NCBI GenBank assembly: GCA_014155875.1
Contig: JACEFZ010018319.1
Location: 775,001-839,000, forward strand
Direction: 5' to 3'
Source: Cepaea nemoralis
Taxonomy: Eukaryota; Mollusca; Gastropoda; Stylommatophora; Helicidae
DNA length: 64,000 nucleotides
The notes beneath the pieces were generated by a model that did no database searches, was not told the origin of the DNA, and saw only the letters and a list, made by a program, of their open reading frames with translations. Below are positions 31,350-41,544 of this stretch, one piece after another (the first letter of the stretch is position 1; every line of letters begins with the position of its first letter). A program made the translations under genes and the position numbers.

Positions 31350-31625
31350 TCTTGCTTTGAATTCAAGTGTACTTCATACACAGGCTACTACTTCTAGTGC
31401 ACTGGACTCATCTTTGCATGTGGATTAACTTTCCCTATTACCAGTGTCCCTCGCCATCAGGCGAATCCAACAAGACTACTGAGGTACTTGTAAATCACGT
31501 CACCAAGACAAGGACGAGAAGTCAAGAAGTTAGTAGAACTGACCTATGTACTGGTTGTACCGGGCACCTCGAGACAAGCACACCAGAAGTTCATGAGCGA
31601 GTTTTCTGATCTATTCGACCAAGCT
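31350..31625 (-). mobile_element. SINE family A, near full length
   Basis: Inverse body (CTTTGAATTCAAGTGTACTT, TTCCCTATTACCAGTGTCCC, TCGCCATCAGGCGAATCC). The degraded tRNA-like head ends near TCGACCAAGC at about 31615. Confidence 0.75.
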
Positions 31626-31894
31626 CGCCTCTGCTTGAACTGTTAAGATTTCAGATGTAGTCAAATATCTTGGCTCCGTGGTCAACTCTAGCATTTCTGC
31701 GCGCCGCTTTGGGTAATGGTGTGTTGGCATGTGGTGGCAGTTTTAGTTATAATTTGATTTAAAGCACTGAGCCTCAAACAGTTGTTCCCAATCATGTCAA
31801 GAAATATGAATTTGTAAGAAGGACGTGCTTTTAGCTTACAGGAATTGGGCTTACATTTTAAGATTTATTCAAATTACAATATAATGATGACATC

Positions 31895-32075
31895 ACGTCC
31901 ATACTTGGGGTTGTATATTACAAGTACGTCAGAAGTAGGAGAGAGTTCGCCTGATGACGAGGGACACTGGTAATAGGGAAAACTTATCCACCCGCGAAAA
32001 TGAATCCTATGCACTCATTTACTGTTACAAGTATGTTGACTACGCTGAAGTTAAAGGCGAGAGAACGAAATAACA
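31895..32075 (+). mobile_element. SINE family A, body fragment
   Basis: ACTTGGGGTTGTATATTACA, TTCGCCTGATGACGAGGGAC and ACTGGTAATAGGGAAAAC match the family. An inverted scrap of the same body (CCAGTGTCCCTGGCAATCAG) lies at about 32113-32165, so two copies face each other here. Confidence 0.75.
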
Positions 32076-32253
32076 ACTAAATGTTGACTGGAGCAGGAGA
32101 ACTGACCCAATGACCAGTGTCCCTGGCAATCAGGCCAATTCTCTCCGATTTCTGAGGTTCTTGTCTCAGTCGCTGTGTCTGCACTCACCAGTCTGCTGTA
32201 AGCGACCCAGGCAAGAGAGAGAGACGCCGGTTTGTTTTAACGCAACACCAGGT

Positions 32254-32257
32254 CTCT

Positions 32258-32302
<45 letters not shown>

Positions 32303-32430
32303 TTTCTTGTTTTCAATGCTGTACAAATAAGGGAGACAGACCGATCGACCGACAGACTGACCAACTGACCGACAGACAAACAAACAGACAGATAAACAGA
32401 CAGACCAACCGACAGACAGACAGGAAAGTA
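32254..32430. repeat. (GT)n followed by (GACA)n
   Basis: About 22 GT units at 32260-32302, then a degenerate GACAGACA/GACCAACC tract to about 32425. Confidence 0.95.
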
Positions 32431-32799
32431 AAACAAAACCTTTCCACTCCCTGTTTTTCTAACAATTGACATATGCTGGCTGTTGTCATTCAGCTGACAT
32501 AGCAGGAAATCACGACCACCGGATCAATAATATATTTCTTTCAAATAAACCAAAGCCTCCCCACCACCACTCCCTCCCCCTCCCCCACAAGCACGTGTTT
32601 ATCACGCCCGCCAAGCCGCGGACTGACCTACCATGACAATATATGCCCTGGCAATCTGAATCCCCAACAACATTCAAACCCCTGACTGGTGCGTGCCGTG
32701 CTGAGACAGCAAATCGATCCATCTGATTTATAATACTTCATAATAACTGAAGTCCTTCTCTGCCCGCCTGGTGGTCGTATGTTCCAACCCCACTAGAGG

Positions 32800-32804
32800 G
32801 AAAG

Positions 32805-32857
<53 letters not shown>

Positions 32858-32900
32858 CTTCTTTAATATTATTATTATTATTATTATTATTATTATCACC
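32800..32900. repeat. (TTA)n microsatellite
   Basis: Two (ATT)n runs separated by CTTCTTTAAT. Confidence 0.95.
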
Positions 32901-32929
32901 ATCAGTATATTATTATTTTACAACAATGT

Positions 32930-33285
32930 ACTCCCTTAGAGAATTTAAGCACAGAAGCCACAAACAATTTGATGCACGATTTATTGCCTGACATATTTCG
33001 TTCTCTGTATCTCGTCAGGTGCATACTGAAACTGAAAAGTAAAATCGCATTGCAGACGTGTAGATTACAGTTTCATAAAAAATGAAATTACTGTGAGGAT
33101 AAGAGATGTTCCACATTGGAACAATACCTGTGACTTTGTGTTTTAATTGTTTCAGCTTAAGGTTTATTCATGTGATCACTTCAGATGATACATCACTCTG
33201 CAGTATGCACATGACAAGATGCAGCGAAATATGCCAGGCAATAAATCGTGCAACATATTAATGTGGGTTCTGTGTTTTAATATTA
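32930..33285. repeat. Inverted repeat, about 85-bp arms
   Basis: The left arm (about 32940-33035, GATGCACGATTTATTGCCTG then ACATATTTCG) is the diverged inverse of the right arm (about 33190-33285, CGAAATATGCC then AGGCAATAAATCGTGCAACA). The spacer is about 155 bp. The arrangement resembles a foldback or MITE-like element. No target duplication is obvious because the left flank is a TTA microsatellite. Confidence 0.65.
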
Positions 33286-33529
33286 TTTTAACCTGGGCTC
33301 TCTTTTCGACAGAGCCTTAAATGGCTACTAAGAAATGTTCGAAGTTAAGACGACCTGCGTGGTATAGACCGTATCACTCAAGTGCTCTACAGTAATTTGA
33401 AGCTGGGGCTGTATACCGAACAAGCCTCAGGGCGCGGATTCAGGACGCTTTACTTTAGATTTGTACTTTTACCTAAGATGTCAGGTAGTTCAGTTTAAGT
33501 TTCAGTAAGACTTCCTTCTGCCTGCCTAC

Positions 33530-33680
33530 AAGTCAGCATGCCAGTCTGTCTGCCTTTCTGCCCGTCAATCTATCTGGCTGGCTACCTGTCTGTCTGCCTG
33601 TCTGTAAGTCTGTCTGTCTATCTGCCTATCTGCCTGTCTGTGTCTCTGTCAGTCTATTTGTCTGCCTATCGCTCTGTTGC
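33530..33680. repeat. Degenerate (CTGT)n
   Basis: CTGTCTGCCTGTCTGT-type tract with many substitutions. Confidence 0.85.
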
Positions 33681-33834
33681 TGAAGATAACAGTCATACCT
33701 AACAGCTATAAAATATTTATCCTGTCTATTATTTCTTCTTATATTAATTTCTTTATGTTTACCGTGTTGGTGGCTCTCTAGACACATATAACGAACAGAT
33801 GAAGTTGAGACTATTGCTTTTGGTCGCCTAGTTA

Positions 33835-34085
33835 TTTACATAACGTTGCAGTCACCCCCAGCATTTGTTGACTGCTTGAGATCCTCTAGGCAATTACTGT
33901 GCAGTAGTTTACAATTGCTTTTTGAACAGCCGACCCCTCACACCATCTAAATCAACGTAAAGCGGCCTACTATCAAATCCGCGGCGACGGATTTCGAACG
34001 TCTGTCTCTGTATAACGGTGAACTGTGAAACCTCATTTCACTATCGCCCAAGCCACAGTGCTGGTTGTTTGCCTTGTTTGTTTCA
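33835..34085 (-). mobile_element. SINE family B, good copy
   Basis: On the minus strand the head reads as a tRNA: an A-box-like TGGCTTGGGCGATAGTG and a B box ACGTTCGAAATCC (at about 33988-34002 on the plus strand). The body follows (GTAGTTTACAATTGCTTTTT and CACCCCCAGCATTTGTTGAC on the plus strand). This copy establishes family B as tRNA-derived. Confidence 0.75.
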
Positions 34086-34234
34086 GTATCACCTTAGTGC
34101 TGTTGCCACATGAGCTTCCCTAGTTGTCACAGTTAGGCCGCTGTAGTATGTTATTTCCCCTGGTTTGCGTTCTGTCTGCTCTCCAGTTTCGACTCGCTTC
34201 TCCGTTGCTGTTTTTTTTTTTTTTTGCGCTCGCT

Positions 34235-34510
34235 CGCTTTCAACTCAAGTGTAGTCCATACACACTATTTATAGTAGTGATGAACTGAATTTTGCGTGTG
34301 GATTAGCTTTCCCTATTAACAGTGTTCCTCGCCATCAGGCGAACCCACTCCGACTTCAGAGGTACTTGTAATTTACGTCCCCAAGTCAAGGACGACAGGT
34401 CAACATTTTAGTCCAGCTGTCCGGTGTAGGGGTTGAACCGCTAACCTCGGCATCAGCACACCGGATGTTTAAGAACACGCGTCCTTACCCATGCGACCAT
34501 GTGGACCTGC
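34235..34510 (-). mobile_element. SINE family A, full length
   Basis: The inverse copy is complete: the head lies at 34485-34510 (CATGCGACCATGTGGACC on plus) and the B box at 34431-34440 (GGTTGAACCG on plus). The body blocks TTCCCTATTAACAGTGTTCC and TCGCCATCAGGCGAACCCAC complete it. Confidence 0.85.
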
Positions 34511-34684
34511 TCGCCATTGCTTGATTAGAGTTTGTTTCCTTGGTTGTTTCATTACGCAAGTGAGTTTCCCCAGCTTAGCTCAGAATGGTGTGTCTGGTCG
34601 GCACTACATAGTGGTTATCTACTTTCTAAGACAGTTAAATATAGAGACCGAGCTTAAAGAGACTTAGAGAGTATCTTATACTGG

Positions 34685-35134
34685 TGTTGTACAGACAGAG
34701 AGAATCATATGTTGGTGTTGTACAGTCAGAGAGCATCATGTGTTGGTGTTGTGCAGAGAGTATCATATGTTGGTGTTATACAGAGAGTATCATATGTTGG
34801 TGTTATACAGAGAGTATTATATGTTGGTGTTGTACAGAGAGTATCATATGTTGGTGTTATATAGAGAGTATCATATGTTGGTGTTATACAGAGAGTATCA
34901 TATGTTGGTGTTGTACAGTCAGAGAGTATCATATGTAGGTGTTATACAGAGAGTATCATATGTTGGTGTTATACAGAGAGTATCATATGCTGGTGTTGTA
35001 CAGTCAGAGAGTATCATATGTTGGTGTTATACAGAGAGTATCATATGTTGGTGTTATACAGAGAGTATCATATGTTGGTGTTTTACAGAGAGTATCATAT
35101 GTTGATGTTATACAGAGAGTATCATATGTTGGTG
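34685..35134. repeat. 27-bp minisatellite, left part
   Basis: Copies of a unit of about 27 bp, GTGTTATACAGAGAGTATCA followed by TATGTTG. Unit length divisible by 3 keeps many frames open, giving false LVLYREYHM repeats. The array is interrupted at 35134/35135 by the Ty3/gypsy element and resumes at 46009. Confidence 0.95.
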
Positions 35135-35438
35135 TATAACAGTGTAGGCTGTTATAGGGGTTTAGTTAGATGGCACGCACGCTGTGCAAGGGGAAAGAGA
35201 TAAGTAAAGCTGATGCACGAAGGAGCACTGTAGTTAGGGATTTGGGGACGCTCACGTGCTGACGTAGGGAAAAACGGGGCTTAGTGACAACTCAGCTGCC
35301 GAACCAACAACATGCTTTTATAGTTGCTGTCTACAATTTTTATATTATAGAAACTTCTTCAATTAAACTGATATTTATAGACATCGGTGGTTTGTCTTCA
35401 TATCTTCCGTTGCTGTCGAGTCTAGTCACACTGCAATA
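35135..35438 (+). repeat. 5' LTR of the Ty3/gypsy element
   Basis: Runs from TATAACAG to CTGCAATA. The ends are not the usual TG...CA but form an imperfect 8-bp inverted pair (TAT--CAG/CTG--ATA). The first 22 bp are a perfect hairpin, TATAACAG-TGTAGG-CTGTTATA. If the first T is counted as target, the duplication would be 5 bp (GGTGT). Confidence 0.9.
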
Positions 35439-36309
35439 GACTCGAAATGGAGCCAGATTGACCAGGATCTCGAACCTGGATTGTGAGAGAAACGCGAAGT
35501 ATTGATGGCTTCTTCCATTCAATAGCCGTGACCTGAAACTGTTGTTCTCAAGAGGCTGCTGCTGCTTCACGCTGTCATTTTCAGAAGACCTATAAGAGCT
35601 CGTTGGCAAGTCAGTTCCAAGCTCTATTGGATCCAGTCACTCTTAGACGCCGCTGTTGGATACATCATCACCGTATCTATCGATCTTACAAACCTGGGGC
35701 GTTACTAGGCGATTTGTAGCAAGGGTCTACCTGCAGCCGTATAATCATTTTTGCTGAATCGAGAAATGGTCTAATCGGACAGCACAGCCACGACAACACC
35801 GAAGGTTACTCAAGTGTGAAAGAAAATTGTTCAAGTCATGAAGTTACTCAGAAAATCCGATCCAGCCGCATTGGGTTCCTCCGAGGCGGTTAGGCATAAT
35901 GGTTGCCGACTCTGCTGAGGAGGGTACCTTACTTTGATCGTCTCGTTTACCTGACCGAAATCCTAACGCAGAAGTGCCCTTTTACGGGTGAAATCAGAAG
36001 TGCCCTTTTACGGGTGAAATCAGAAGTGCCCTTTTGCGGGTGAAATCAGAAGTGCCCTTTTACGGGTGAAGCCCGAAGTTAGTCATCACACAGCCGAAGC
36101 CAGAGGTTTACCGGGACCAAAACTGAGCCAGAACAAAAGCAAAGATCACGCTCGTCATTTAAGAGAACTTTGAAGGACACCACTCGGATGTAATGTAGTC
36201 TACATACACCTTAACTTGTATCCTTACATAAAAACTATATTGACTATATAATTATAATTGTTTAATATTAGCATTGAATGTAATTAGAATAATTAACAAA
36301 AATATTAAA
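35439..36309 (+). other. Leader of the Ty3/gypsy element with 26-bp repeats
   Basis: Nine bases after the LTR, TGGAGCCAGATTGACC (35448-35463) is the only TGG-led primer-site candidate. On the minus strand the sequence just beyond reads like a tRNA T-arm (GGTTCGAGATCC), but I cannot name the tRNA. At 35969-36069 a 26-bp unit, CAGAAGTGCCCTTTTACGGG plus TGAAAT, is repeated four times. Each unit can fold as CCC-TTTTAC-GGG. Confidence 0.65.
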
Positions 36310-37281
36310 ATGGCACAAGATGAGGCTTCTTTGACACAGGTTTTGGGTGGAGTGGGTAGAGCAATAGGCAGACTCAACTCCGCAATAAAGCAGCAAGGGG
36401 TAGGTACAGACATTGAAAAATTCAGTGGGCAGGCGAGAGATTTCAAGAAATGGATGACTTCGGAGGAGAAACATGCATTTTTGGTAGGAGCGACAGACGA
36501 GGAGAAGAAAAAAATTGCTTACCAGGCCACTGTAACACCGGTTTCGGATCATATTAGGAGGAAATTAGAAGCTGGGGCAGATGAGACTTGGGAACATTTT
36601 AAAGATGACCTGGCCCACAAGTATGCGGAGATCACAGATCCACAACACGCTTTCTCAGTGTTAAGACAATCTAAGCAGAACAGTGGAGAAACTGTGCAAT
36701 TATTTAGTGATAGGTTAATTAATCTAGCTGAGGAGGCGTTTCTAGGACAGAACGTACAAGGTGAGGAGGTGGAAAGGATGTTAGTTGGAATTTTTGTTGA
36801 TGGAATAAAGTCAGATGGACTTAAATTTAAACTTATGAGGGAAAATCCTGCGAGATTATCACAGGCTGTGGATATAGCTGTACAGGAAGAAAGTTTGAGA
36901 AGGAGATTTAGACTAAGGGTAGGACGAGAAATAGGAAGCAATAGAGAAGAGAGAATTGAGGAACCTATGGAGATAGGACAAGCAAGGTACGGATGGAGAA
37001 GACGGGGAGAAATACAGACACTGCAGGGAAATAATAACGAAAGTAATCAAGACGGAGGAAGACAAATGAGAAATCCTATTAGAGAGACAGTAGGTAGTAC
37101 AAATATGGTCTGTTGGAATTGCGGACAGCATGGACACACTTTTAGATTTTGTGGCAACAGACGTGCTCAGGTTAGTGCACGGAATAGAAGTGTAAATAGT
37201 AGACCAAATAGGAATTATGGAGAAATGCAGAGAAATTTTGCAAGGTCAGGAAGTCAGGGAAACTGGTGTCCCACTTACTGA
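36310..37281 (+). CDS. gag: Gag polyprotein of the Ty3/gypsy element
   Basis: Structural protein of the virus-like particle, 323 residues from the ATG at 36310 (AAAATGGC context). An upstream in-frame ATG at 36274 would add 12 residues. The N-terminal two-thirds is helical and charged, as in Ty3/gypsy capsids. A single CCHC zinc knuckle, CWNCGQHGHTFRFC, lies at about residues 268-281 (C-X2-C-X4-H-X4-C) and would bind the element RNA. The C terminus is basic and asparagine-rich. The frame is intact from start to stop. The protease frame lies at -1 and overlaps the last 70 nt (37212-37281), with a heptamer A-AAT-TTT at 37233-37239. This suggests Gag-Pol is made by -1 frameshifting. Confidence 0.9.
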   Translation: MAQDEASLTQVLGGVGRAIGRLNSAIKQQGVGTDIEKFSGQARDFKKWMTSEEKHAFLVGATDEEKKKIAYQATVTPVSDHIRRKLEAGADETWEHFKDDLAHKYAEITDPQHAFSVLRQSKQNSGETVQLFSDRLINLAEEAFLGQNVQGEEVERMLVGIFVDGIKSDGLKFKLMRENPARLSQAVDIAVQEESLRRRFRLRVGREIGSNREERIEEPMEIGQARYGWRRRGEIQTLQGNNNESNQDGGRQMRNPIRETVGSTNMVCWNCGQHGHTFRFCGNRRAQVSARNRSVNSRPNRNYGEMQRNFARSGSQGNWCPTY

Positions 37282-37880
37282 GTAGGACCTGCGGTAGGAG
37301 GGAAAACAAAAAGGTCCCAAAAATGAGTGAATATATCAATTACCCAAATGACAAGTATAGGAGGACAAGTAGAAATAGAGAATATAGAAAATGGCCTCAA
37401 CTTGGAGAGATAAAACAGTTTTCAGTGAATATGATTGATCCCAGTTCATGCATTATAGAAATAGGAAAATTTAGAATTAGAACATTGATTGATTCGGGAG
37501 CGCAAGTTAGTGTGATCAAGAAAACATTCTTGCATCGTATATTAAAGAATTCCAGAATATTTAGGAATCAGGATACCCTTCACTCGGTTACTGGACAAAA
37601 TTTGGAAGTGATTGGACAAACAATGATCAACTTTAGGTTGGGAGGAATAAACGTGAGACACCTTTTTCATGTGGTCAAAGATTTAAGTAGGAACATGATC
37701 CTAGGTAGAGATTTCTTACTGAAAAATGGTGTAAGACTTTATTTTGATTTACATAAGTTGAGATTTCGGGAAGTATATGTTGATTTAGAGGAAGACATGC
37801 ACGTATCAGCGCTAGTCAGAGTAAAAACATCCATGACTTTAAAACCACAGACGGTCAATCTGATACAAGCAAAAATTTAA
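37212..37880 (+). CDS. Aspartic protease region of pol
   Basis: Frame -1 relative to gag, open from just after a TAG at 37209-37211. The retropepsin active site, LIDSGAQVSVIK with the DSGA signature, lies about 75 residues after the GTG at 37266. A matching ILGRDFL flap-distal motif lies about 70 residues further on. It would cleave the Gag-Pol precursor. No ATG is needed if it is expressed by frameshift. The region ends at a TAA (37878-37880) beside an A7 tract. The same frame continues without another stop into the RT region, so this stop is a lesion or sequence error, not a normal gene end. Confidence 0.85.
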   Translation, partial: ELWRNAEKFCKVRKSGKLVSHLLSRTCGRRENKKVPKMSEYINYPNDKYRRTSRNREYRKWPQLGEIKQFSVNMIDPSSCIIEIGKFRIRTLIDSGAQVSVIKKTFLHRILKNSRIFRNQDTLHSVTGQNLEVIGQTMINFRLGGINVRHLFHVVKDLSRNMILGRDFLLKNGVRLYFDLHKLRFREVYVDLEEDMHVSALVRVKTSMTLKPQTVNLIQAKI

Positions 37881-39269
37881 AAAAATCCTTATTTTTCGAT
37901 AGGACAAACAGTTACAATAACAGAGTTAGAAAGAGAGATAATAGATGAACCAGGGTTAGAGGCCACAGATGGGATAATGACGTTAGACAAACACTTCAGT
38001 TTTCCAGTAATGATTTTTAACAACACATGGAAGGAGATTAAATTGTATAGAGGGTGTGTGATTGCAAAAATAGCACATGATCTTAACAGCATAGAAACAA
38101 CAGTTAAAGAGAAATGGACAATAAATGAGTATCCAGAAGTCCCAATTAATACCAGAAATAGAAGTAGAGGAAGTTGGAAAAGACGGAATGATGAATTGAT
38201 CCATGCATTCAGAAAACATCCATCTCAGGTACATTCTGTAGACAAAACAACGGCATTTTTGAAGAGAGAACAAGAGTTATTATCACAATTGAAAGCTCCG
38301 CAAGAGTATAAGGAAGTATTAGAAGAGTTAGTAAGAAAAAATCAGGATGTTTTTGCTATTAATGACTTGGAGCTGGGTAAGACTAAAACAGTTACTATGG
38401 AAATAGACACAGGAAATCACCCACCAATCAGTTTGAAACCATATAGAACTCCTCTAAGGAATAGAGAGATTGTAGAAAAAGCAATAGAAGATATGCTAAA
38501 AGCAGGAATAATAACAAGATCCAAGTCAGAATGGTCGTCTCCGATTGTAATCGTGACCAAGAAGGACGGTAGTCACCGGTTCTGCTGTGACTACAGGGCC
38601 CTGAACAAAATTACCAAGAATGTAGCTTATCCATTGCCGGTGATTGATGATATTTTGGGGCTACTTAATGGGTCTACCTTCTTTACTACGCTAGACGCAA
38701 GGTCAGGATTTTGGTGTATCCCTATGTCTCCTGATGCTCAGAAGAAAAGTGCTTTCTGTACTCACGTTGGATCCTACGAATTTTTACGAATGCCATTTGG
38801 CGTACGGACGGCGCCTTCTCATTATATGTTATTAATAAATCAAGTATTAGAAGGCATGCAAAAGTTCGCATTAGCATATATAGATGACATTTTGATCTAC
38901 ACAGCAGGAGACGTACAAGACCATCTGAAACATGTAAAATTAGTATTTGATAGGCTAAGATTACACGATGTTAAATTGAAACTCAGTAAATGTGAATTTC
39001 TAAAAACAGAAACTAAGTACTTGGGGTACATCATCGATAGGGAAGGAATTAAACCAGATCAGGATAAAGTAAAAGTCATTAGAGAATTACCTGCTCCGAC
39101 CAACGTAAGGGAAGTGCGAGCTTTTATCGGTATGTGTGGGTATTATCGTCGATTCGTTCCAAATTTTGCACAAATAGCAGAACCCATCACAAACCTAACT
39201 TGCAAATACGCAAGATTTAAATGGAATGATGATTGTCAGAAAGCATTTATTTTTTTAAAAATAGTTTAA
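37881..39269 (+). pseudogene. Reverse transcriptase region of pol
   Basis: Continues in the protease frame after the lone TAA. Counting from the ATG at 37977, conserved RT blocks appear in order: the fingers region with KKDGSHRFCCDYRALN (about 195-210), the first catalytic Asp in FTTLDARSGFW (about 236-246) and FGVRTAP (274-280). The catalytic YIDD follows at 301-304, then the thumb with LGYI and a YYRRFVPNFA connection block. All three catalytic Asp are present. The ORF is cut at 39269 by a frameshift in a T7 tract at 39250-39256, just before RNase H. The function was copying of element RNA into DNA in cytoplasmic particles. Confidence 0.85.
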
Positions 39270-40819
39270 CAACAGTTCCATTATTAGCACATCCAGATCT
39301 AAACAAACAATTGATTTTATATACAGATGCTTCAGATAATGCCATAGGAGCATGTTTAACACAACCATATGAAGGAGAAAATTCAGGAATACCAGGAGTT
39401 AAGAATGAAAGACCAATCTATTTTCTCTCACACAAACTTAGCAAGTCTCAAAGGAAGTGGGCGACAGTGGAGAAGGAGGCATACGCTATACACTATGCTT
39501 TGCAGAAACTAGATTATTACTTACATAACGCTAATTTCATTATTAAAACTGATCACATGCCACTAAAATCTTTACTAGAGGCCCCAGTACAAAACAGAAA
39601 AATACAGACATGGGCGCTGAACTTACAAGGGTACAACGCAAAAGTCGAGTATATATCCGGTAAAGAAAACACCTGTGCAGATTTATTATCCAGAATCCCG
39701 TATCCAGAGACATCAGCGAATACTGAAGATGAGGGAGAACCAGAGATAGACGACCGAAACTGGCAAGTAAACATACTAGATTCTGCCAAGATAAATAGAG
39801 AAAATTTTGCAAGTTCACAAACAGAACAAGATTATGAATCATTAGAGGAAGAACCCCAGTTACTACATTTCAATATGAAAAACGAGCAAGAAATGGATCC
39901 AAAAGTAATAGACATTAAACAGAAGTTGAAAGAAACAGGTGAAAACACTTTCAAAAAGAATTTTATAGAATTACAACAAGATGGGCAGTTATATTATATG
40001 AATGAAAAAGGTGAAGAGGCGGAATTGAGGAAATACATTCCGAAACAATTAGAAAACAAGGTTTTGAAGGCATATCATGATGAAAATGGTCATCTTGGCC
40101 GTGACAAATTGTGCAAAGCCCTCAGAAAAAAATATTATTGGCCAAATATGTTTAAGAGTGTTTATAAGTACGTTGACGCATGTGAGAAATGTAGGTTAAG
40201 AAATATGAAAACAATTAAATGTCCCTTACAAGAAACTGATATTCCTCAGTTTCCAATGCAGAAAGTTAGTTTAGACATTTCAGGTCCTCATCCTAAAACG
40301 TTATCGGGAAATGTATATTTACTTCACATCGTGGATTGCTATAGTCTTTGGCCAGAGGTATATCCAATTCCAGATAAGAGCGCTGATTCCATTATTAATA
40401 TTTTTCTACAAGAATATATACCAAGATTTAGTTGCCCCCAGACAGTACTCACAGATAATGGAAAGGAGTTCGTAAACAAGAAGTTTGAGAAATTATTAAA
40501 AGATTTGAACATCAACCACGTAAAAACTTCTTATTATAGACCTTCCTCAAATGCGAAAAATGAGAGACAACATCGGACATTATACAATATACTAGCAAAA
40601 CATGTAGAGGAACATGATAGGGACTGGGATCTTTACTTAGGACCAGCACTGGGGGAGATTCGAACACACCAAAACGAAGGGACAGGGTTTTCACCATTTT
40701 ACTTGCTACACGGAAGAGAACCAATACTCCCAATTGACAATCTGTTAAAACCTAGACGGAAATATATGGGGGAAGATTTTCAGGAATTTTTTTACAAGAA
40801 ATGCACAAAGCACATTTAA
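39233..40819 (+). pseudogene. RNase H and integrase region of pol
   Basis: Same polyprotein, in the next frame after the T7 break. RNase H: TDAS (31-34), EKEAYAIHYAL with the catalytic Glu (80-90), TDHMPL (107-112) and ADLLSR (149-154). Integrase: HHCC zinc domain with H282, H287, C317, C320. The catalytic D-D-35-E core has D348 (SLDISG), D408 (LTDNG) and E444 (NERQHR). All catalytic residues are present, so the domains look recently functional. The frame ends at 40819 after a second T7 tract (40787-40793). The integrase C-terminal region follows in another frame. Confidence 0.85.
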
Positions 40820-41544
40820 GGTTGAGAAGTAATATAATTAAAGCCAGAGAAAGACAGAAAAAGTACGCAGATAAAAATACACAGCTACAAGAATTTAAAG
40901 TAGGTGATAGGGTTTACTATAAGAAACATAGAAGAAACTCCAAATTCGATGCTCATTGGATCCCAGGATATTACATTTTAGAAAAGTTAGGTCCAGTATC
41001 ATATAATATCAAGAACCAAATTACAGGACATGTGGCACGTTCACATGTGGAACATTTAAGAAGAGATAATGAGGATAAGGGGGATGATAATAATAACAAT
41101 TACTCAGAAGAGTTATACTCAGGTGGACAACTAGTCAGACAAGTTAAATATGCGATACCCCCGGATTTTGGAAAAGAATTAGTACAAAAACAAACAATAA
41201 CAACACCATTTTATGACGAAACTGGCGAACAACCGGAAACAATACCGAAAACTCTTATGAGAGAAGAAAATAATACGTATGATGGTTATAATAGTGTTGA
41301 ATCTATGGAGGAGGAAGTAACCGCCCCGTTTAAGAATACCAGACAAGCAGTGAAAAGTAGGATAGATAGACAAAAAGAAAGGGAAGTTAAAAGACAAAAG
41401 AGAATTAGAGAAAGTTCATCAAGCGACGAAGATATACCACTGTTAGAAAGGTCGTTAAGAAACCAAGATAGAAAGATTAGGTTAGATATAGAAAGAAAAA
41501 AATTTGAGGCCGCTGTAACAAGCTACATGGAGGGTCCCAAATAG
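40801..41544 (+). pseudogene. Integrase C-terminal region with GPY/F module
   Basis: Continues the integrase after the T7 frameshift. It contains the SH3-like GDRVYYKKH block (about residues 36-44) and the GPY/F module LGPVSYNIK with HVEHLRR (about 63-90). These bind DNA and help choose target sites in Ty3/gypsy integrases. A long acidic/basic low-complexity tail follows (RQKEREVKRQKRIRESSSSD). It stops at 41544. There is no chromodomain that I can see. Confidence 0.8.

Noticed and set aside
32985..33245. Hammerhead-like strings (CTGACGA ... GAAA) in the inverted-repeat arms
   Set aside because: On the arm strands a CTGACGAG-type string is followed by CGAAATATG, but helix I does not pair with the bases after the putative cleavage site and helix II is mismatched. 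No valid hammerhead fold was found.
33985..34085. A genuine tRNA gene on the minus strand
   Set aside because: A-box and B-box-like segments exist, but no cloverleaf with a proper anticodon arm and acceptor stem could be drawn, and the sequence recurs as a dispersed repeat. It is called a SINE head.
34684..35203. Open frames with LVLYREYHM repeats, also at 46033-46468
   Set aside because: The 27-bp unit keeps all frames open. They appear on both strands and in both array halves.
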